From NCBI GenBank assembly GCA_037903475.1, contig JBAJFG010000052.1:62001-126000 (forward strand): a DNA stretch of 64,000 nucleotides, in the 5' to 3' direction. The notes under the pieces are model-generated. The model had not been told where the DNA came from. It did not search any database and was given only the letters and a program-made list of their open reading frames with translations. The stretch comes from Ancylostoma caninum (taxonomy: Eukaryota > Nematoda > Chromadorea > Rhabditida > Ancylostomatidae). Every line of letters begins with the position of its first letter. Position 1 is the stretch's first letter. A program made the position numbers and the translations under genes. Below are positions 13,401 through 25,659 of this stretch, piece by piece.

Positions 13401-14632
13401 TGTTAGGTTTATAAAAGCAGTGTATGAATTCAAAATGTTTATTTGAATTTTATTAAATCCTGCTAAATCTTATTTAATCTTATCTTTTATTTAAATTTTA
13501 TTGAATTAATTATTTAATTAATAATTTTATCGAATTCAAACTTCAAAAATTCAAACATTTTTGAAGTTGAGTTTTTTACTACAATACTCTCCCTCACTCT
13601 AACTCGCATGAATCGATTCTGTGGAGATACACGTGCAAAATAGCCATGACACAATGTTATAAATAAGCGGTATTTCTGTTTTTCGGAGAGCATTAAGGTA
13701 TCGTTCACACCCAAGAGCTAAAAATGCTATAGATATAAATAACTAAATATAAGTGCGTATGCTCAAAAACCAGCATTTCAAACAAAAAGGTTTTTTAGCA
13801 TCAGTCAACATCAAATTTCACTGAAGTCGACTTCAAGGTATTCGACAAAAATTTGCGGGGCTCATCGCTCCTACGACGCTTTCAAGCTGGAAAACGGCGA
13901 AACTGCAAAACATTACCAATACCGTTCCAGTTCTGCATTTGCCAGTATGAAAAGAGGGATGTCACGTGGGTTACCTTTCCTGCTTACTATCTTTTGTGAA
14001 TCAGAGTCGAAATGAAGAACGTTGCACTTATCGTTTATCTTCGAACTGTAAATCCATTTCTGCGGAAATCATAGTTTGAGTTTCTCAAATGGATTGAAGT
14101 TCTAAGGGTTTTCCCTTTATTTCAGAGAAGGAACTTTGAAAAACATTCTTGGGCAATTTGCCGTGGAACAACTCGCAGCTTTTCTGGAAGCCCAAAACGT
14201 CACTTCGATGTGCGAGAAAATCAAGCTGCAGAAGGTGGTTGATTTCAGTGTTTCATTATCAACGTTCTGAGCAGTCTATGGAATCGTAGGTCGAAGCAAA
14301 GCAATACCAGTCTACAAAGATAAACAACTTGCCGAACAACACCAACTTCTTCGAAGTCACTTTTGAAGTAGCTGCCCCTGCGAAGGGAAAGTTTCAGGTA
14401 TTGGTTACAAAAGCTAAGTAGTTCATCTTATTCAAGGGATTATCAACGAGACACAGGCTCCATTTAGATACCAATTCGGAGAGAGCAGGGACAACTAGAT
14501 CTGGGTGGAGCACTGTTCACTCGGATGGACAAATACGGCAAGAATGGAGACTGCATGAAAAATGACTTGCTTCGGCCGTACTGTACTTGCAAGAATGAGA
14601 GCGTGCTTTCTCGAACTTCAACAAATTCATGA
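693..14632 (+). CDS. DUF229 family protein, membrane-anchored, sulfatase-like (about 16 exons)
   Basis: Exons: 693-840, 2830-2939, 5302-5399, 6294-6447, about 6594-6731, 6885-7029, 8880-9019, 10312-10400, 10805-10926, 11856-11968, 13018-13071, 13141-13305, 13799-13965, 14126-14234, 14290-14397, 14468-14632. Together they give 2025 bases, about 674 residues, a usual size for the family. The first exon encodes an N-terminal hydrophobic anchor (residues 3-25, VSSVLYLITTLGCIYIVAYV), so a type II protein with a luminal or extracellular body is likely. Family landmarks in order: CPFEIPDPW, PDVHLIVLDSVAS, GKTTEPVV, DNETYIPMEYRRAGYK, AEDYVASLVRYPNCLG, DHYYRPF, WIVELAHADG, FIIFFGDHGARMG, SNPFLYVVVPKRLR, HHDLHATLKDIL, and LRPYCTC near the end. 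The DHG and LDS blocks are those shared with the alkaline-phosphatase/sulfatase fold; the family's reaction is not established. Most joins agree in phase with good splice signals. Weak points: exons 4 and 5 need a second-choice donor (TAC before GT) to stay in frame, the exon 5 start is uncertain, and exon 9 has no proper donor in frame. If that donor is really lost the gene may be damaged. Confidence 0.85.
1353..1422. repeat. (AAAT)n microsatellite, about 17 units
   Basis: A nearly perfect AAAT tetranucleotide run in intron 1 of the DUF229 gene. A short run of the same unit recurs near 34.18 kb. Such tails often mark the 3' end of retroposed copies, but no body is recognisable here. Confidence 0.95.
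1550..1970. mobile_element. 421-bp terminal-inverted-repeat element, copy 1
   Basis: The ends are exact inverted repeats of about 21 bases: AAAGGCAGCACTCACGGAAA at the left, its complement at 1951-1970. The body matches 60116-60528 along nearly its whole length (shared blocks include GACACACCTGCCGCTCTGGA and GTGGCGGGACCCATCACGGA). No transposase is visible, so this looks like a non-autonomous DNA element. Flanking bases show no clear target duplication, so the superfamily is not assigned. It lies in intron 1 of the DUF229 gene. Confidence 0.75.
3308..4235 (-). mobile_element. RTE-like LINE relic (reverse transcriptase 3' half), decayed
   Basis: Three pieces in different frames on the minus strand read as the C-terminal half of a nematode RTE-type reverse transcriptase. 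4235 downward has GPFLFIMTFETVVKHL and LLYDYSVVLIADSRAELQ (the usual YADD box reads YDYS). 3977-3705 has the KSEVM...AVLGSFLSADE region. 3738-3448 has RPALMYGSECCPLSKAHERT and MRMLRWGCGLTQRDEV. Past the stop, the reading RRPKKE...RRRTNIAHTATVRAKG near 3310-3450 matches the usual tail. Frameshifts and stops show it is dead. It lies antisense in DUF229 intron 2. Confidence 0.8.
4183..4749. repeat. Fold-back repeat with arms of about 150 bases
   Basis: Left arm 4183-4330 and right arm 4602-4749 are inverted copies at roughly 80 percent identity by eye, sharing blocks such as TAGGAGTGAATTATT, CAGGCTCCCCA and TTCGAAAACAC. About 270 bases of AT-rich sequence separate them. The left arm overlaps the end of the RTE relic, so the element may be a MITE inserted into it or may include a duplicated flank. 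Confidence 0.75.
8458..8686. mobile_element. 211-bp MITE with 9-bp target duplications (Mutator-like), copy 1
   Basis: The element body is 8467-8677. Its ends begin GGGTGTGTATCATCGTGAGG and are inverted over about 30 bases. It is flanked by an exact 9-base direct repeat, CCAATTTTC, at 8458-8466 and 8678-8686. Nine-base duplications are typical of Mutator-like (MULE) transposition. A second copy of the same length, in reverse orientation, is at 26271-26481. No coding capacity. Located in the DUF229 intron 7030-8879. Confidence 0.9.
9861..10015. repeat. Three diverged tandem units of about 49-56 bp
   Basis: Units start near 9861, 9910 and 9966, each with a core like GCGC-GG(C/T)-CA--CTTATCACG followed by a pyrimidine-rich stretch. 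The region is C/T rich, which leaves long open frames on both strands of no evident meaning. It lies inside the DUF229 intron 9020-10311. Confidence 0.5.
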
Positions 14633-14919
14633 GGCACTACGATGGCACCACAAAAGACTGTGTGCATAATAACTTCGACTCAATTCCGTTAATTGTATGA
14701 GCTGGGCCTATCAGTTTTGAAGTTTTTTTTTGCAGGTTTGGTCCAATAATCTATTAAATTGACTTCGTTGATTTCGTTGTTGTTAGGTGACGAGTTAAAG
14801 AATAAGTTCGGGCGCTCTCGTTAACTCCCTATCTGTTTTCAAATGTCCAAAATATAATGCATAAATTAATGTGAGTCTCATTTATTGCTGCTCATTATTT
14901 TAACAAAGTTAAACTTAAA

Positions 14920-14925
14920 AATAAA
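14920..14925 (+). terminator. Candidate polyadenylation signal AATAAA for the DUF229 gene
   Basis: The first canonical AATAAA downstream of the stop at 14630-14632, about 290 bases away. Closer variants such as ATTAAA near 14753 could be used instead. Confidence 0.4.
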
Positions 14926-15842
14926 ATTTTGGCTCGCCCTCAGTCAAAAATTTGGCTTGTGGAGCGAGAATTTAGTCCTCCAAGCGAACAAAAACGTGAT
15001 GCTACTGAACTGCCCTTTGTTCAATTTTTTGTAGTTGTTGATTAGTGACACTGCTGGAGTATGCTAAAAGAATGTGACATCTTCTACAGAGATGATACAG
15101 CTGCGGAGACAGCAGCTTGAAGATAGAAATCCTATATTAGAAAATGCAGTAGAAAAGTCGCCACCGTCTAGGAAACGGGAGCTATTCAAGACGTGTGCGC
15201 TAAGGATCCCTCGAACTACGAAGCATAGACAATTTGTGAAAATAGTTCAGATGTTTTGAGTGAAATGTTTCCCAAATTCGAGAGAGCACGAGCTCAAATT
15301 GCTAGCTCAAGCTCCGAACGGTTTTCTACTTGCTTTCCACCTCTCTTCACTTCATTCTCTGCAGTAAGAGCCCATTTCCCTTACCAAAATTCTCATCTCT
15401 TCTCGTTTCTCTCACAACAATGACTAAAAATTTATTCAATCAACTCAATAGTCACTATCATTGATGGAGGTTATTTTTTTTCTGGTGAATCACTGGTCCT
15501 CTCTTCCCAGAACGGTAGGTACAGGAAATCAAAGACCTCAAGTCCCAGTTTACCACCGTTAAACGCAGCACCAACGGAAATTTCCATGTCCGAGGTTTTC
15601 ATCGTTTCGCATATTCAACAGTGGTCGCAACAACTCTGTGAATGTTGCATCACCTTAGCTGTCAGCATTCTCAAGATATAGAGAGATTGACTGCGTTCCA
15701 GTGTTATAATAGAATGAGTGGTAGCATGAAATGAATGGGCTTCCTCTTGTTGAAATCACTCTCTTCTTCTACGATAACTCTTGCGTTCATTCCCACCTCC
15801 TCCCACTGCTAGCCACGGCAACGAGACCATTCCTTGCAAATA

Positions 15843-16716
15843 TTAGGGTGGTGAGAAAGTCTCGAGTTGTTTCAGACTTTTTTCTGCTTTATTTCAACAC
15901 TCAGCATACAATGGAATTTCCTCAACAATATAACCAACATGGTTAGTTACTGCAGTGTCCCACCCATTGGGCAGGTCAGCGTTCCCCTTCTCCATGGGCT
16001 GAAGAAGCTGGGAGCGGAAGAAATCGCTCCCGAAATTGACCGCCCTTTCAAGATCGTCAAACTTGATGAATTCTTTCATAGAGAGGAATGTCTCATAGGA
16101 GCGGAATAAGTGGTAGTCGGGGGAGGAATCTTGTTCCATTCCTGCTCCTCGAATCTTTCACGGGTCTCTCTAACTAAATGGGGGCCTAGCGTCATCGTGC
16201 AGAAGGTTTACAGAATCTCATCTCAGCCGTTTTTCTCGAACAGTGTCTGCAAATTCCTGGAGCTGATTGGCGTAAACGTTACCAATGACTGTGTGTGCTT
16301 GCGTGAGCAGCTCGTAGTACAACATTCATTGCGAATTCCAGAAGTAGCAAGGGAGACACCTGTTTGGGTGGTGGGTGCGATTTGGCGGGTCTCCTCCACG
16401 AGGGAGGCATGGCATGATGCTTGTTAGAATGCTAGAGAACCCAACTCCCATTCACAGTAATCAGGTCTTCCAGAAACTCCTTTCGCTGCGGGAAGAGAGG
16501 GAAAAAGTGATTATGGCTTGGAGGTGCTCTTGTAGAATTTAAACGTTATAACGAAAGTTAAGGAAGGCAAGCCGGCCATGTGTACCTATTATGGAGAAGT
16601 TCCGGAAGTGGTCTACAACTATGACATAATAGATCATGGATCAATAATTACCAATCAGTAATTCAAAGTTCTGGGCCTTGCAAATAAATCGGCCCAAGAC
16701 ATCCTTGCTACCCTAA
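15843..16716 (-). mobile_element. Dead mariner transposon
   Basis: A transposase remnant on the minus strand shows mariner landmarks in order: VVLRAA/YYELL, QLQEFADTVREKR, LLHDDARP, SPDYHLFRSYETFL, then LPNGWDTAV near the C-terminus. Stops and frameshifts occur throughout. The ends read TTAGGGTGGTGAGAAAGTCT at 15843 and, inverted, TTAGGGTAGCAAGGATGTCT ending at 16716. Each is bordered by TA (15841-15842 and 16717-16718), the mariner target site. At 874 bp it is shorter than the usual 1.3 kb, so part of the N-terminal coding region is deleted. Confidence 0.85.
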
Positions 16717-17464
16717 TATACCACATTGGTGGCAGTAAAAATCGCCTTTTTTGCAGAATCTGACAAAATTGAACACGTTTTCACTATACATAGCGCTAAT
16801 GCTAGGTATATAGCAAAATCTGTGAATTCAAAGTTTTCGTAAGTGCTGTTTTTGTCTTTCTACAATGGTTTTTCGTTATCAAAAAGAGCGCCAAATTTAA
16901 GGTGTGTAATGGGCGCGGGATTCTTCTTCTTTTCTATTATTCTTTGAGGACCCCACAAATTTCAGGATGGCCTATTCAGGTGGTAGCTTTGCCTACCTAG
17001 CAGAATTCAGGTCGCGACATACCAGTCTATTTATGAGGCGTCGTCGTAGAAGACCTGACTGCTCTCGAAAGCTCATTTCTCTGCATTGGAAGAAAGTGGA
17101 TCAGCGTTTGTTAAGGGAATTCACGGCAGTTCGAAATCTAAGATGAAGCCTCTAGAAATTAAAATCAGGTTTGGAAAAGCATCACTTGATTGGTATTATA
17201 CATATATCTCTGAGTGAATAATTGTTCGTGCAGATATATCTCTGACTGTATAGCATGAATGTCTTGTAAGTCAATTTCCTGTTTATGCGATATTTCGAAT
17301 GGAAAGAATTTTCAAAAATTCAGAACAAATCTTCGTGGCCAACGTAACAAGAATATAAATATTAGCTTTCGAAGTGTTACTTCGGTCACACAAACTCGTA
17401 TGATGCGATTTTTCAGAGAACAGTTCGAGGCTAATTGGAAACGAAATGAAATTAAGACAACGTA

Positions 17465-17470
17465 TTTATT
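17465..17470 (-). terminator. Candidate polyadenylation signal AATAAA for the secreted basic protein gene
   Basis: Read on the minus strand, AATAAA lies about 145 bases past the stop at 17616-17618, a normal 3' UTR length for a nemat­ode transcript. Confidence 0.5.
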
Positions 17471-17615
17471 ATCCACTGAGCACATATAAACTAAGACATG
17501 TATGCCAATCCTGAGACGTTCACAAAAAAAAAAGAAAAACGAGGATGCCTATTGACCCAGTCGTGAATAGAAGACACAACTAGGCTTGTTGATGAGCTTG
17601 GTGTTAAGTTCAGTG

Positions 17616-20600
17616 TCAGTACGTCTTTAGTCGGAGTCTTCGAAGCTCTTTTCTTGTAACTCCTGCTGTTCGCCTCCAAGGAATAGCCTTTCCAGCGCTA
17701 TTCCTGAATAATACAGGAGAGTCTAGCGCAGATGAGTTTTGGGCAGTGGTTTTGTTTGTAGTCACAGCGCTTCGCAGAGTTCCTCTCACTGCTACTTTCA
17801 ATTCATTGTGTTCGACGTGTGGCCGACTGCTGTAAGGAGCGCCAGGATTGGTGGAATAAGATTCGCTCCTTCTCTGATTTGATGGTTGGAAAAGCTGCAA
17901 TGGAATGAAACGCGTTTGTTTGGGATCAGCTGCTGCTCTCAAACTTCCTTCAGTTGTCTCCATGACGAACGATTGTACTCCAAGCTTCATGAGCAAGTCA
18001 AAAAGCATATCATTCAAAATCTCTTCCCTCCCGGATCTGCTTTGCACACTTTCATTAGCACCCCTCAGTTGAAGTTGAGGTGTTGAGCCAACCTCTTTTC
18101 TGAGAGATGCAGGTTGACTTGAGGACGATGGTCTGTTTTGCTTGCTGCGGGGACGCTTCAAGAGTGGTGGGTGACTTTGTAAACTGCTAGAGAAACGAGG
18201 GTGTGAATGTTGCTGCTGCGCTTGATGAGCCTGCGACGCCTCGTGGGCGGGACGCCACTTTGAGATACTATGAGTTGGCCTCGCTGCGGCTCTGTACTTT
18301 ATACTAGACTGGCGTTCAGAAATTTTTGATGCTTGGCTCGTTGACAGCTTTTGTTTGGTGCGTAGCGCATCCGTTTTTCGCTCTTGTTTTGGCTTCGCCT
18401 TAGAGTTAGCCGGTGCTTGCTGAAGAACAATTCGATTTTTCACAGTGGTACTGCTTCTTGCAGGAGATGTGAGCTTCTTGATAGGCAACGTCTTCTTTTG
18501 TGTTGCATTCCGAGAAATGGTCTCAGTCAAATCAGCAGTTGTGTGTTTCCTAATGATAACATCAGCTGTACCTGGCAAAGGCTTTGACGTTTTCCGCTTT
18601 TGCTCGCCTAGGTTCTGCCGTAATTTCCTCCTACGATTGAGTCCGTTCCCGGAGACTTTTGTTGAAATGTTAGACCGTGATCGTTCTTGAAGAGTCCTTG
18701 TGATGCCTCCGTTTAGTTTTTGCACAGAATGTCTTAACAGGCTCGCTGGAGGGGTTGGTTTTGGGGAAGCTGGTGTTTTTTGAACAGATTCAGAAGGAAC
18801 GCGGTATCTCTTCAACTTGTCCAGTCCGTATTTAGTCATTTTTTGAACAGGAAGTCTCTTCAAGATCTCTGGCTCTGTCTCGTTTGATGTTGATGAATGC
18901 TTAGATAACTCTTCGCGCTCGGCAGTCATTGCAGATTTTGAATCTGAGGACTCTCCGTTGTTCTTGGTTCCGTTGCTCCAGTACGACAGACTCTGTTCGA
19001 CTCCCCTGTGCACACCACCACCGAGAGAAGTAGCTGTTTCCAATGGAACTATATGATTCGCAGGAACCTTCGGTGGAAGCCTACGTTCTGGTAGGATTCG
19101 GTTCGATGAGCCAGTCTGGAAAACAATTTCATACGCGTTCCGCATAATTTTCTTTGGGTGAAGGAAGAAAAAGACAAGTATGAGTATGACTTACTGGAAT
19201 CGAGGCAGCCAACGAATTTGCAAGTAGTTGCGACACATCAGCTTCCTGAATCTTGTCCATGTCCACTGGAGACTCTTTTACCACTGTCGCGACATCGCGC
19301 AGAAATTTCATCAGGACCTAGATGAGTAAGGAGTGTAAAGATATCCTATGAAGACAATTATTACTTTGCTGAACTGTTAAATCTCATTGATTTTTGAAAG
19401 TTCACAGCAAAATAATTCAGCTTAGTTCTATTTCTGAACTTCATGATATATTTCCTCTTTTACTGATGTCGTGAAGGCTCGTGAACGTAAAGATATTCAC
19501 GTAAACATAAAGATATTCACTACATCAACAAAAGAGTTCTTAGCAAGCTTATACTTTTACCATTAGGGGAGGGGGGTACAGAATAGCTATGTGGCTTTGT
19601 GCTGCTGATTTTTGACATCAAACAGGCTCTGGTACTATCGATTGTCGCAGAACGGGAAGACAAGGAAACGCAATATATTCGCAAACGATGAACTTTCATG
19701 TAAAGTGGTCACCACGGCGTGTCGCGAACCAGCGGTCTCTTAGGCAGTATGAAAGCCAGGGTTTGAGTAAACAACGCCCATCTATATGGTAGTGACGAAG
19801 TGAAGGTTGCTTCCTTCTACCCTCCACTCGCCTATCACTCTCGATGCAATGCGTAAACGAGTTGTAATCCACTCGTCAACAAGGGAACCCGTGACTTGAG
19901 CTACGCTATTCCGTACTGCCAAATATTCCCTAACTGTAATGCCGTTAATAACTTACCGGACAACATCAGCGCTTAAGGGTTGCGGAACAAACGTCTATTA
20001 AACTGTCGTATGCGTCGATATTCAAGGCAGAAGATTGCGAAATACGTTAGTTTTTGCGATTTCAGAATAAATAGGGGTATCCGTTATATCCCTATACGAT
20101 AGGGTGTGCAGGCCACTCACTGAGTCGCAACAAGGGGCTTATGCGAGAATGGGAACCGTGCGGGATTTCAGCGCGTTGCAGCTACAAAAAAGTGTAAGTG
20201 CCTCATCTGTGTCACAGCTGCGTCAGGAGCGCGTATCGGTCTACATTTCACCACACCGTCGCACGCGCAACGCATGCACGCGTCTAACATGTAAAAGGAT
20301 AGGTGCTAGCAGCGTTTGCACACAAGGGAAATGCAAGATATGCGGTTAATTGATCACGTCCAGCACCATGTTGCGGCCTGGGTATACTTGCAATCGACCG
20401 AGTAGATTGTTTCCAGCAATGCTGACCAGGAGAGGATACTATGGAATTGTGGCAGGGTGTATGCTCAACACAGCTTGTGGCAGCCCTGTATTGACCTAAT
20501 GTTGTTGACAAATGAGTTTTTTGGGCCTTACCTCATTCAAAGACTTCATAAAAGCAGGATCCATTGGCTTTCTTGATGAGTGTTCCTTAGGCTCCGACAC

Positions 20601-21621
20601 TCCAGCTAAACTAATTAATTTGTAGTTGCTGAAATAATTTAGAGATGAGGAGAGATATTCAAGCAACCCTTTGAGTCCTCAATGGCGCGCGTTCCTCTAC
20701 TTTGCATGTTGTTGGACGGTGCAGCCAGGCTAGACGGCCGACCATTAGATGAGTCCTGAAATTTTTCATTCATTTTTCATCGACTGCTTCCTATTGTATT
20801 TGAAATCATATAGGATTCGCGTATTCCATACACAACAACACTCTTTAAATCATTTTTTTCTCAATCGTGATAGCACCTGTCCAACTGGGAAAAGCGCAAC
20901 ATCATTCGTCAACTCATTTTGATATATTTTATTCTAAATGTTGATCCTACACCATATACATGTAGTGGTTATTGCTTATCAACATAGGGGATGATAATGC
21001 ATAAGTGATGCTCAGGAGACGGGCGGTGCTTTCTGATGCACGGATAACGAAGGACGTAGTAAAATATCTGATTTTCGTGAATCGCAAATTCTCCAGAACC
21101 GCCGCAAATCGTTATTCTTAACAGCTGAAGGTTCAAGTTCCAGCGATAAGAGCAAGGAATTCCAAGCCCATTGTATGAAAGAGTCATTACCAAAACGTTC
21201 TGAAGTACTCGCTGCGAAATCGCTGTCCACACAACTTGTCACTATCATTATCACTAAATTATTTTGAAGAAGTTTTTTCGATATTCCCAGCCGCTATCTA
21301 ATGCAAGTGTAATACCATAAGGCATCGCTGCAAAAGAGAAAATGGTCTTCCCAATTGCAGCCGATGGTCTGTTTCAGTTTCAACCACGCCACTAACTCTC
21401 TGAGAGAGGTAAATAGTGATGAGAAGTTTAATAAGAAGCAAAAACAAGTTCCTATGAATATCTGCCGTTATTTGTAAGCATTTCTAGACGTGATTCAAAA
21501 TGGGTCTTACTAAATAGGAATCCACTAAACATTTCTGAGAAGGGAGTAGGATACTCACCATGCTGGCAGGAAGGACTGCCGAAAACAGAAGAACTAAGGA
21601 TATTGTCTGGTGAACACGCAT
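17616..21621 (-). CDS. Secreted, strongly basic low-complexity protein of unknown family (five exons)
   Basis: Exons in transcript order: 21621-21559, 20755-20668 (or ending at 20701), 20605-20532, 19317-19195, 19115-17616. All joins keep phase. Clear signals include donors GTGAGT at 21558 and GTAAGT at 19194 and acceptors TTTCAG before 20755 and TTTTCCAG before 19115. The product is 615 residues (604 with the shorter exon 2). Exon 1 is a complete signal peptide, MRVHQTISLVLLFSAVLPAS, giving an extracellular fate. Residues about 55-116 are less biased (VLMKFLRDVATVVKESPVDM, LLANSLAAS). The rest, in one 1.5-kb exon, is rich in S, R, K, Q, P and T with basic clusters (NRRRKLRQN) and AQQQHSHP. 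A short hydrophobic island, MLFDLLMKLGVQSFVM, sits in the C-terminal third. I see no known domain; the composition suggests a disordered, nucleic-acid- or polyanion-binding protein, but that is inference. The second exon and its join are the least certain part. Confidence 0.75.
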
Positions 21622-21646
21622 GAGACACCGGACGTTGCGCTGCACC

Positions 21647-21652
21647 CTGTAA
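21647..21652 (-). promoter_or_regulatory. Probable spliced-leader acceptor of the secreted basic protein gene
   Basis: On the minus strand TTACAG ends at 21647, 25 bases ahead of the signal-peptide ATG at 21621. No upstream coding exon matches, so a trans-spliced leader with a short 5' UTR is the simplest reading. Confidence 0.45.
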
Positions 21653-21999
21653 TAGTGTAGTTCTAGTTTCCGTCCTCATACGTCGCACGAAGGTCAACAA
21701 CTTAAACCGTACATGCTCAAACCGTTGAGGAGAGAAGACAAGACATGCAGTTTATGCATGAGTGAGATTTTGTACAAATTTCAGTGGGGCCTTGATAAGT
21801 AGGGAAAAAATATGCTTTTCTGTGGAAATTGTGCAAGGAAAAAGGCACAGCAGGCCGAGAAGCAAAGTAGAAGGTTATGTGTTGGTTGCACATACTACAA
21901 ATGATGCGTTGTTGAACGATGTCAATTGTTTTAATCCAAAGAGAAGCTGCTAGACACGCCCACCGCTGCTGTGGATAGTCTACAAAAAACTGATTGTGT

Positions 22000-24900
22000 G
22001 AGGACAATGCAGGTGGCCTCCGTTAGCATGCCCCTTTCTGATTGTTCTCGTGAGTTCACCATAACTAGTTTTCGGCCCATTCACCGCCTATTGCATTTCT
22101 TCCACATCATTCTCCACCTTTTTACTTCAGCTCTTCTCCTTTGACGAACCATTATTCTCGATAGATTGTTATGAGTGCAGGACTGGTATGGTCTCGGAAA
22201 TGTTACCGACATGGATGCGGGCTGCCATCTAGGTTTGCACAGGAAACCCGAATTCTCCATACTTTGTTGGCTTCTGGCTCATTGGGCAAGAGCTTGGACA
22301 ATGACTACATAGTCTGAGTAGACAAGGACCGGCATGCATCATCGATAGCATAGGTTATCTCATAATTATGGGTACGACTATCTATGGTTAGCTGATGGGA
22401 AACTGGTTTCTGTTGATGCATTAGTCAGAGAAATAATGATTTTTTTTCTAGAAATCAAATTGCGATCAAAACATGAACAAATTATTGATATTGCACTGAT
22501 TTTTCATGTGTTCCCAGTTTGGGTTATGTATACCACCTGCTCAATGTCATGCATGCTTTGCCCGTCGCTATACCCCGTCACATATAGGTAAGCATCTTCA
22601 CGGGTGCCAGGAAATGGATATGTTAGCACGTCTACCCCGGGTAATCTCATAAATGCATGCCTTACCAGACATTGTTGTCTTTTGGCTGTCAACGCTAGGA
22701 CCACCTTCACGCTTTGATGTGACGACTAATGGAGTGTGAACGTTACAGTGCCAGTTCATAAGTAGACCATTGCACAAGTAGCAAACGACGAAAAGGTTTC
22801 ATATACGGTGCAGATTAGTAATATTAGGTTGTATTTATACATTTGATATTAGATCGGGAAATGATTGGGACACTCGGGATTTTTTTGTGTTCAAAGTGTT
22901 AGTACTCTTCTATCAGAAAACTTCAAGATGTGCGCAATGACCATGCACACCTATCACCTGGGACCAGCTATCAGGGAGAGTTCCAGCACTGCGGGGTCAA
23001 TACTCATGTTACAGCAGGTCTCAGAAGTCACCAGTCAATGATCAAATTTAGTGAAGCGCTGTTTTGTCAAGGAGTGCGCAAGCTACCACCAGACAAGATG
23101 TTGGATGGAAATGGCACGTGGTCCGTGTCCGTTCCTTCTACTGTCGACGAGTCAACAAAGTCATTCGACAGTGCGTTTTGTCATGCAAAATGTGCACACT
23201 ATAAGTTGGTGTTTTTTTTTTCTCCGGTAGCGACAGCCATCGCTCTGAATTGACCATGGTAAATGTTTTTGTTTTCCATTGCATTGCTTATCTGTAACTC
23301 CGGTGGAGCAAATTATGCTCCTCAGCTCAGAGGATCCATCAGAAAAATGGCTTTGGTGAGACGTATCGCCCGAAAAGAAACAAAGGAACCGATGGTTCAC
23401 GGTTGCATGGGTGAGTGACGAGCACCGTGTCGAATGCCGTGATGATGTTGCCGTCAATTTTGTTCCGACTGGTGCTCCACAGATGGTATAAAATCTCTTA
23501 GAAATAACAATGAGCGAATAGCTTTCTAGCGCGTTCGTGACTTAACTTTTTTGCATGCATTACCACTGGGAACGGTCGCGTTTAAATGCACGTGCTTTTA
23601 TGCTTAACGGATTGAGCACATTGCATATAACTGTAAGGAGTACTTCCATGTTTGTTCTTTTACTTGTCACTATTAGATGTAACTACTGGAGTGTTTTGAA
23701 AAACGGATTGCTTCCCCATTGCTTTTATAGTATGCTTGCACATTTACTGATTGTCATGCAAGAGCGTAAATTACATCTTACAGGCAGTACTCACAATAAT
23801 TTTCATTTCCAGAAATTTGAATTTTCTGGGCTACCTACGTAAGTGTGTTCACTCCAGATCATGAAAGAGAAGTCAACCAAAACGGTGAGCTCCAAAGTTC
23901 TGAAATTGCCTAATCCGAGCGGACAGGGAACACTGGACGAGTGATACGTCCACTGCTGTACCACCCACGGGAAGTTCGATCAAACTTGAAGAGCTTCTGT
24001 GTTTGCGTTATGAAATAGTAACGCTAATCCCCTTTAGTATTCAAGAGAAAAGGCATTCCCCGTTCGGAGATACATACCATAGGCCATAAGGTTTACGATT
24101 CACGGACCCGCATTCAGCTACTGTTCACGCAGATCCCTTCTCCACTTTAGTCTTCAAGGTCCAAACTTGGATATTTGTTACTACAAACTACACTGACGGA
24201 GGCTTCAACTGGGCTTACGCTCAAGGCCTTCAGCGCAACCATCACGACCTTGCTGGCTGTGCTTTGGCAGCCATTGCAGCCACAACACGCTAGCCACTAA
24301 CGGCTGGGTATAGGTCGTTGGAGCGCCATCTATTTCCAAAGCCATTTGATTCGGCAGGTAAGCTGTCACATAACCCTAAGCCGGTACCGACTTCCATGAC
24401 CATGTTCTGCTGTCTACATCAATCAACGCCTTTTGTGGAGTCCCATGAGCGTGGAATTAGGCACCTCAACTCGACGGTCGGTTCATTCCACAGCTCAAGT
24501 TCTGCAATCCTGTTTATGCCACCACATCCTATCACCTGATTTGAGCCTTTTATATCAGACTGTCGCGTTCCATTACTGTCTCGCGGAGTATGACAACTCG
24601 TACACTCCACCATCCTCTGTTTAAAATTGATGTTGTACTTGTATTGTAGTCGAGGAAAGCTGGGTCCCCGACAGTGATTCGATAACAGACTTGTCCGCAC
24701 TACACCTAAGGAGCAAAAAAACTCAAAAGCTGAAAGACAAAGATTATCATTGGTGCTATTCTTAAAATTTTGGAGATAAGACTTAACGCGTGTGCTCTTT
24801 TCAAAGGCAGCGCTCATTAGTTCAGAAGAAGAAGGAAAAATTCTATGAGTTATCTTTTCAACACTTCTGACTAATTCATCTCAATTTGATCCAAATTATT

Positions 24901-25650
24901 TGATTTCTATGCGTTTGAACTTCTTCCAATAAATTCTAAGATGCAACGAGGATTTTTTTTCAAATAGATGGAGGATATTTAATTCCTGAAAGTTGAAGGA
25001 AAGCAGCTGGAACAACATTCGCTGGAAATTGGAGGCTGCTTGGCTTGCAAAATGGATTCAACGCGTTTTCAGGTCATTTTCGTACAATCCATGGCACGCC
25101 ACGACCCGTATCAAGTCACGCTCTGCATACGCTCTATATTATATTCCACAGTATAGGCTCTTGGAAAAATTGGGAGCCTTGTACAAATATTGATATTGAC
25201 CCTAGAAACTTCGGCAGAGATAGCTGATTTTTAAGGTGCGCGTGAACCTGCGTGTATAGGAGAGTAGTTGGCGTGAAAGTGCGATACGACCAGTCTGAAC
25301 GTCGTGCTTGTGTCGCTTCGAACCAGTCGGACAAGAAAAACAGCGAAAACATCGTTGACATTGCAGCAGTTGCCCTCCATCGTTTTGGAAGAAAAAATGT
25401 TGCACTCTAATAAAAAACACTCGAACAGGGTCCCACTTCCGCCCAGGTGAAGGTCAAGTTTCCAGTTGCAAGCTGGAGCTGCCATCGCTTTCACAATGAG
25501 GAGTGGGGCTCCTCACCGCAGCAGTGGAGAGACTTTTTGTATTTGAGTTTCTGGGCTTCATGCAATGCTCTAGGGTTTTCATACAATAATGGAGAAGAAT
25601 GCTGCGAAATATGCAAAAAATAAGGAAATATAATTTAGACGAAAGATAGT
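22000..25650. other. Gene-poor stretch, nothing firmly recognised
   Basis: I find no exon here that can be tied to a family. A lone mariner-like end, TATTAGGTTGTATTTATAC, occurs at about 22823 without a partner. Short open frames occur on both strands (for example minus 22710-22504 and 24817-24419, plus 25045-25227) but lack splice support or similarity I can name. The segment near 24.1-24.6 kb is more GC-rich than its surroundings and may be old repeat. Confidence 0.4.
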
Positions 25651-25659
25651 TGAATCCCT

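Noticed and set aside
15560..15590. AAACGCAGCACCAACGGAAA as a third copy of the 421-bp element
   Set aside because: Only the terminal 20-odd bases are similar; the body is absent.
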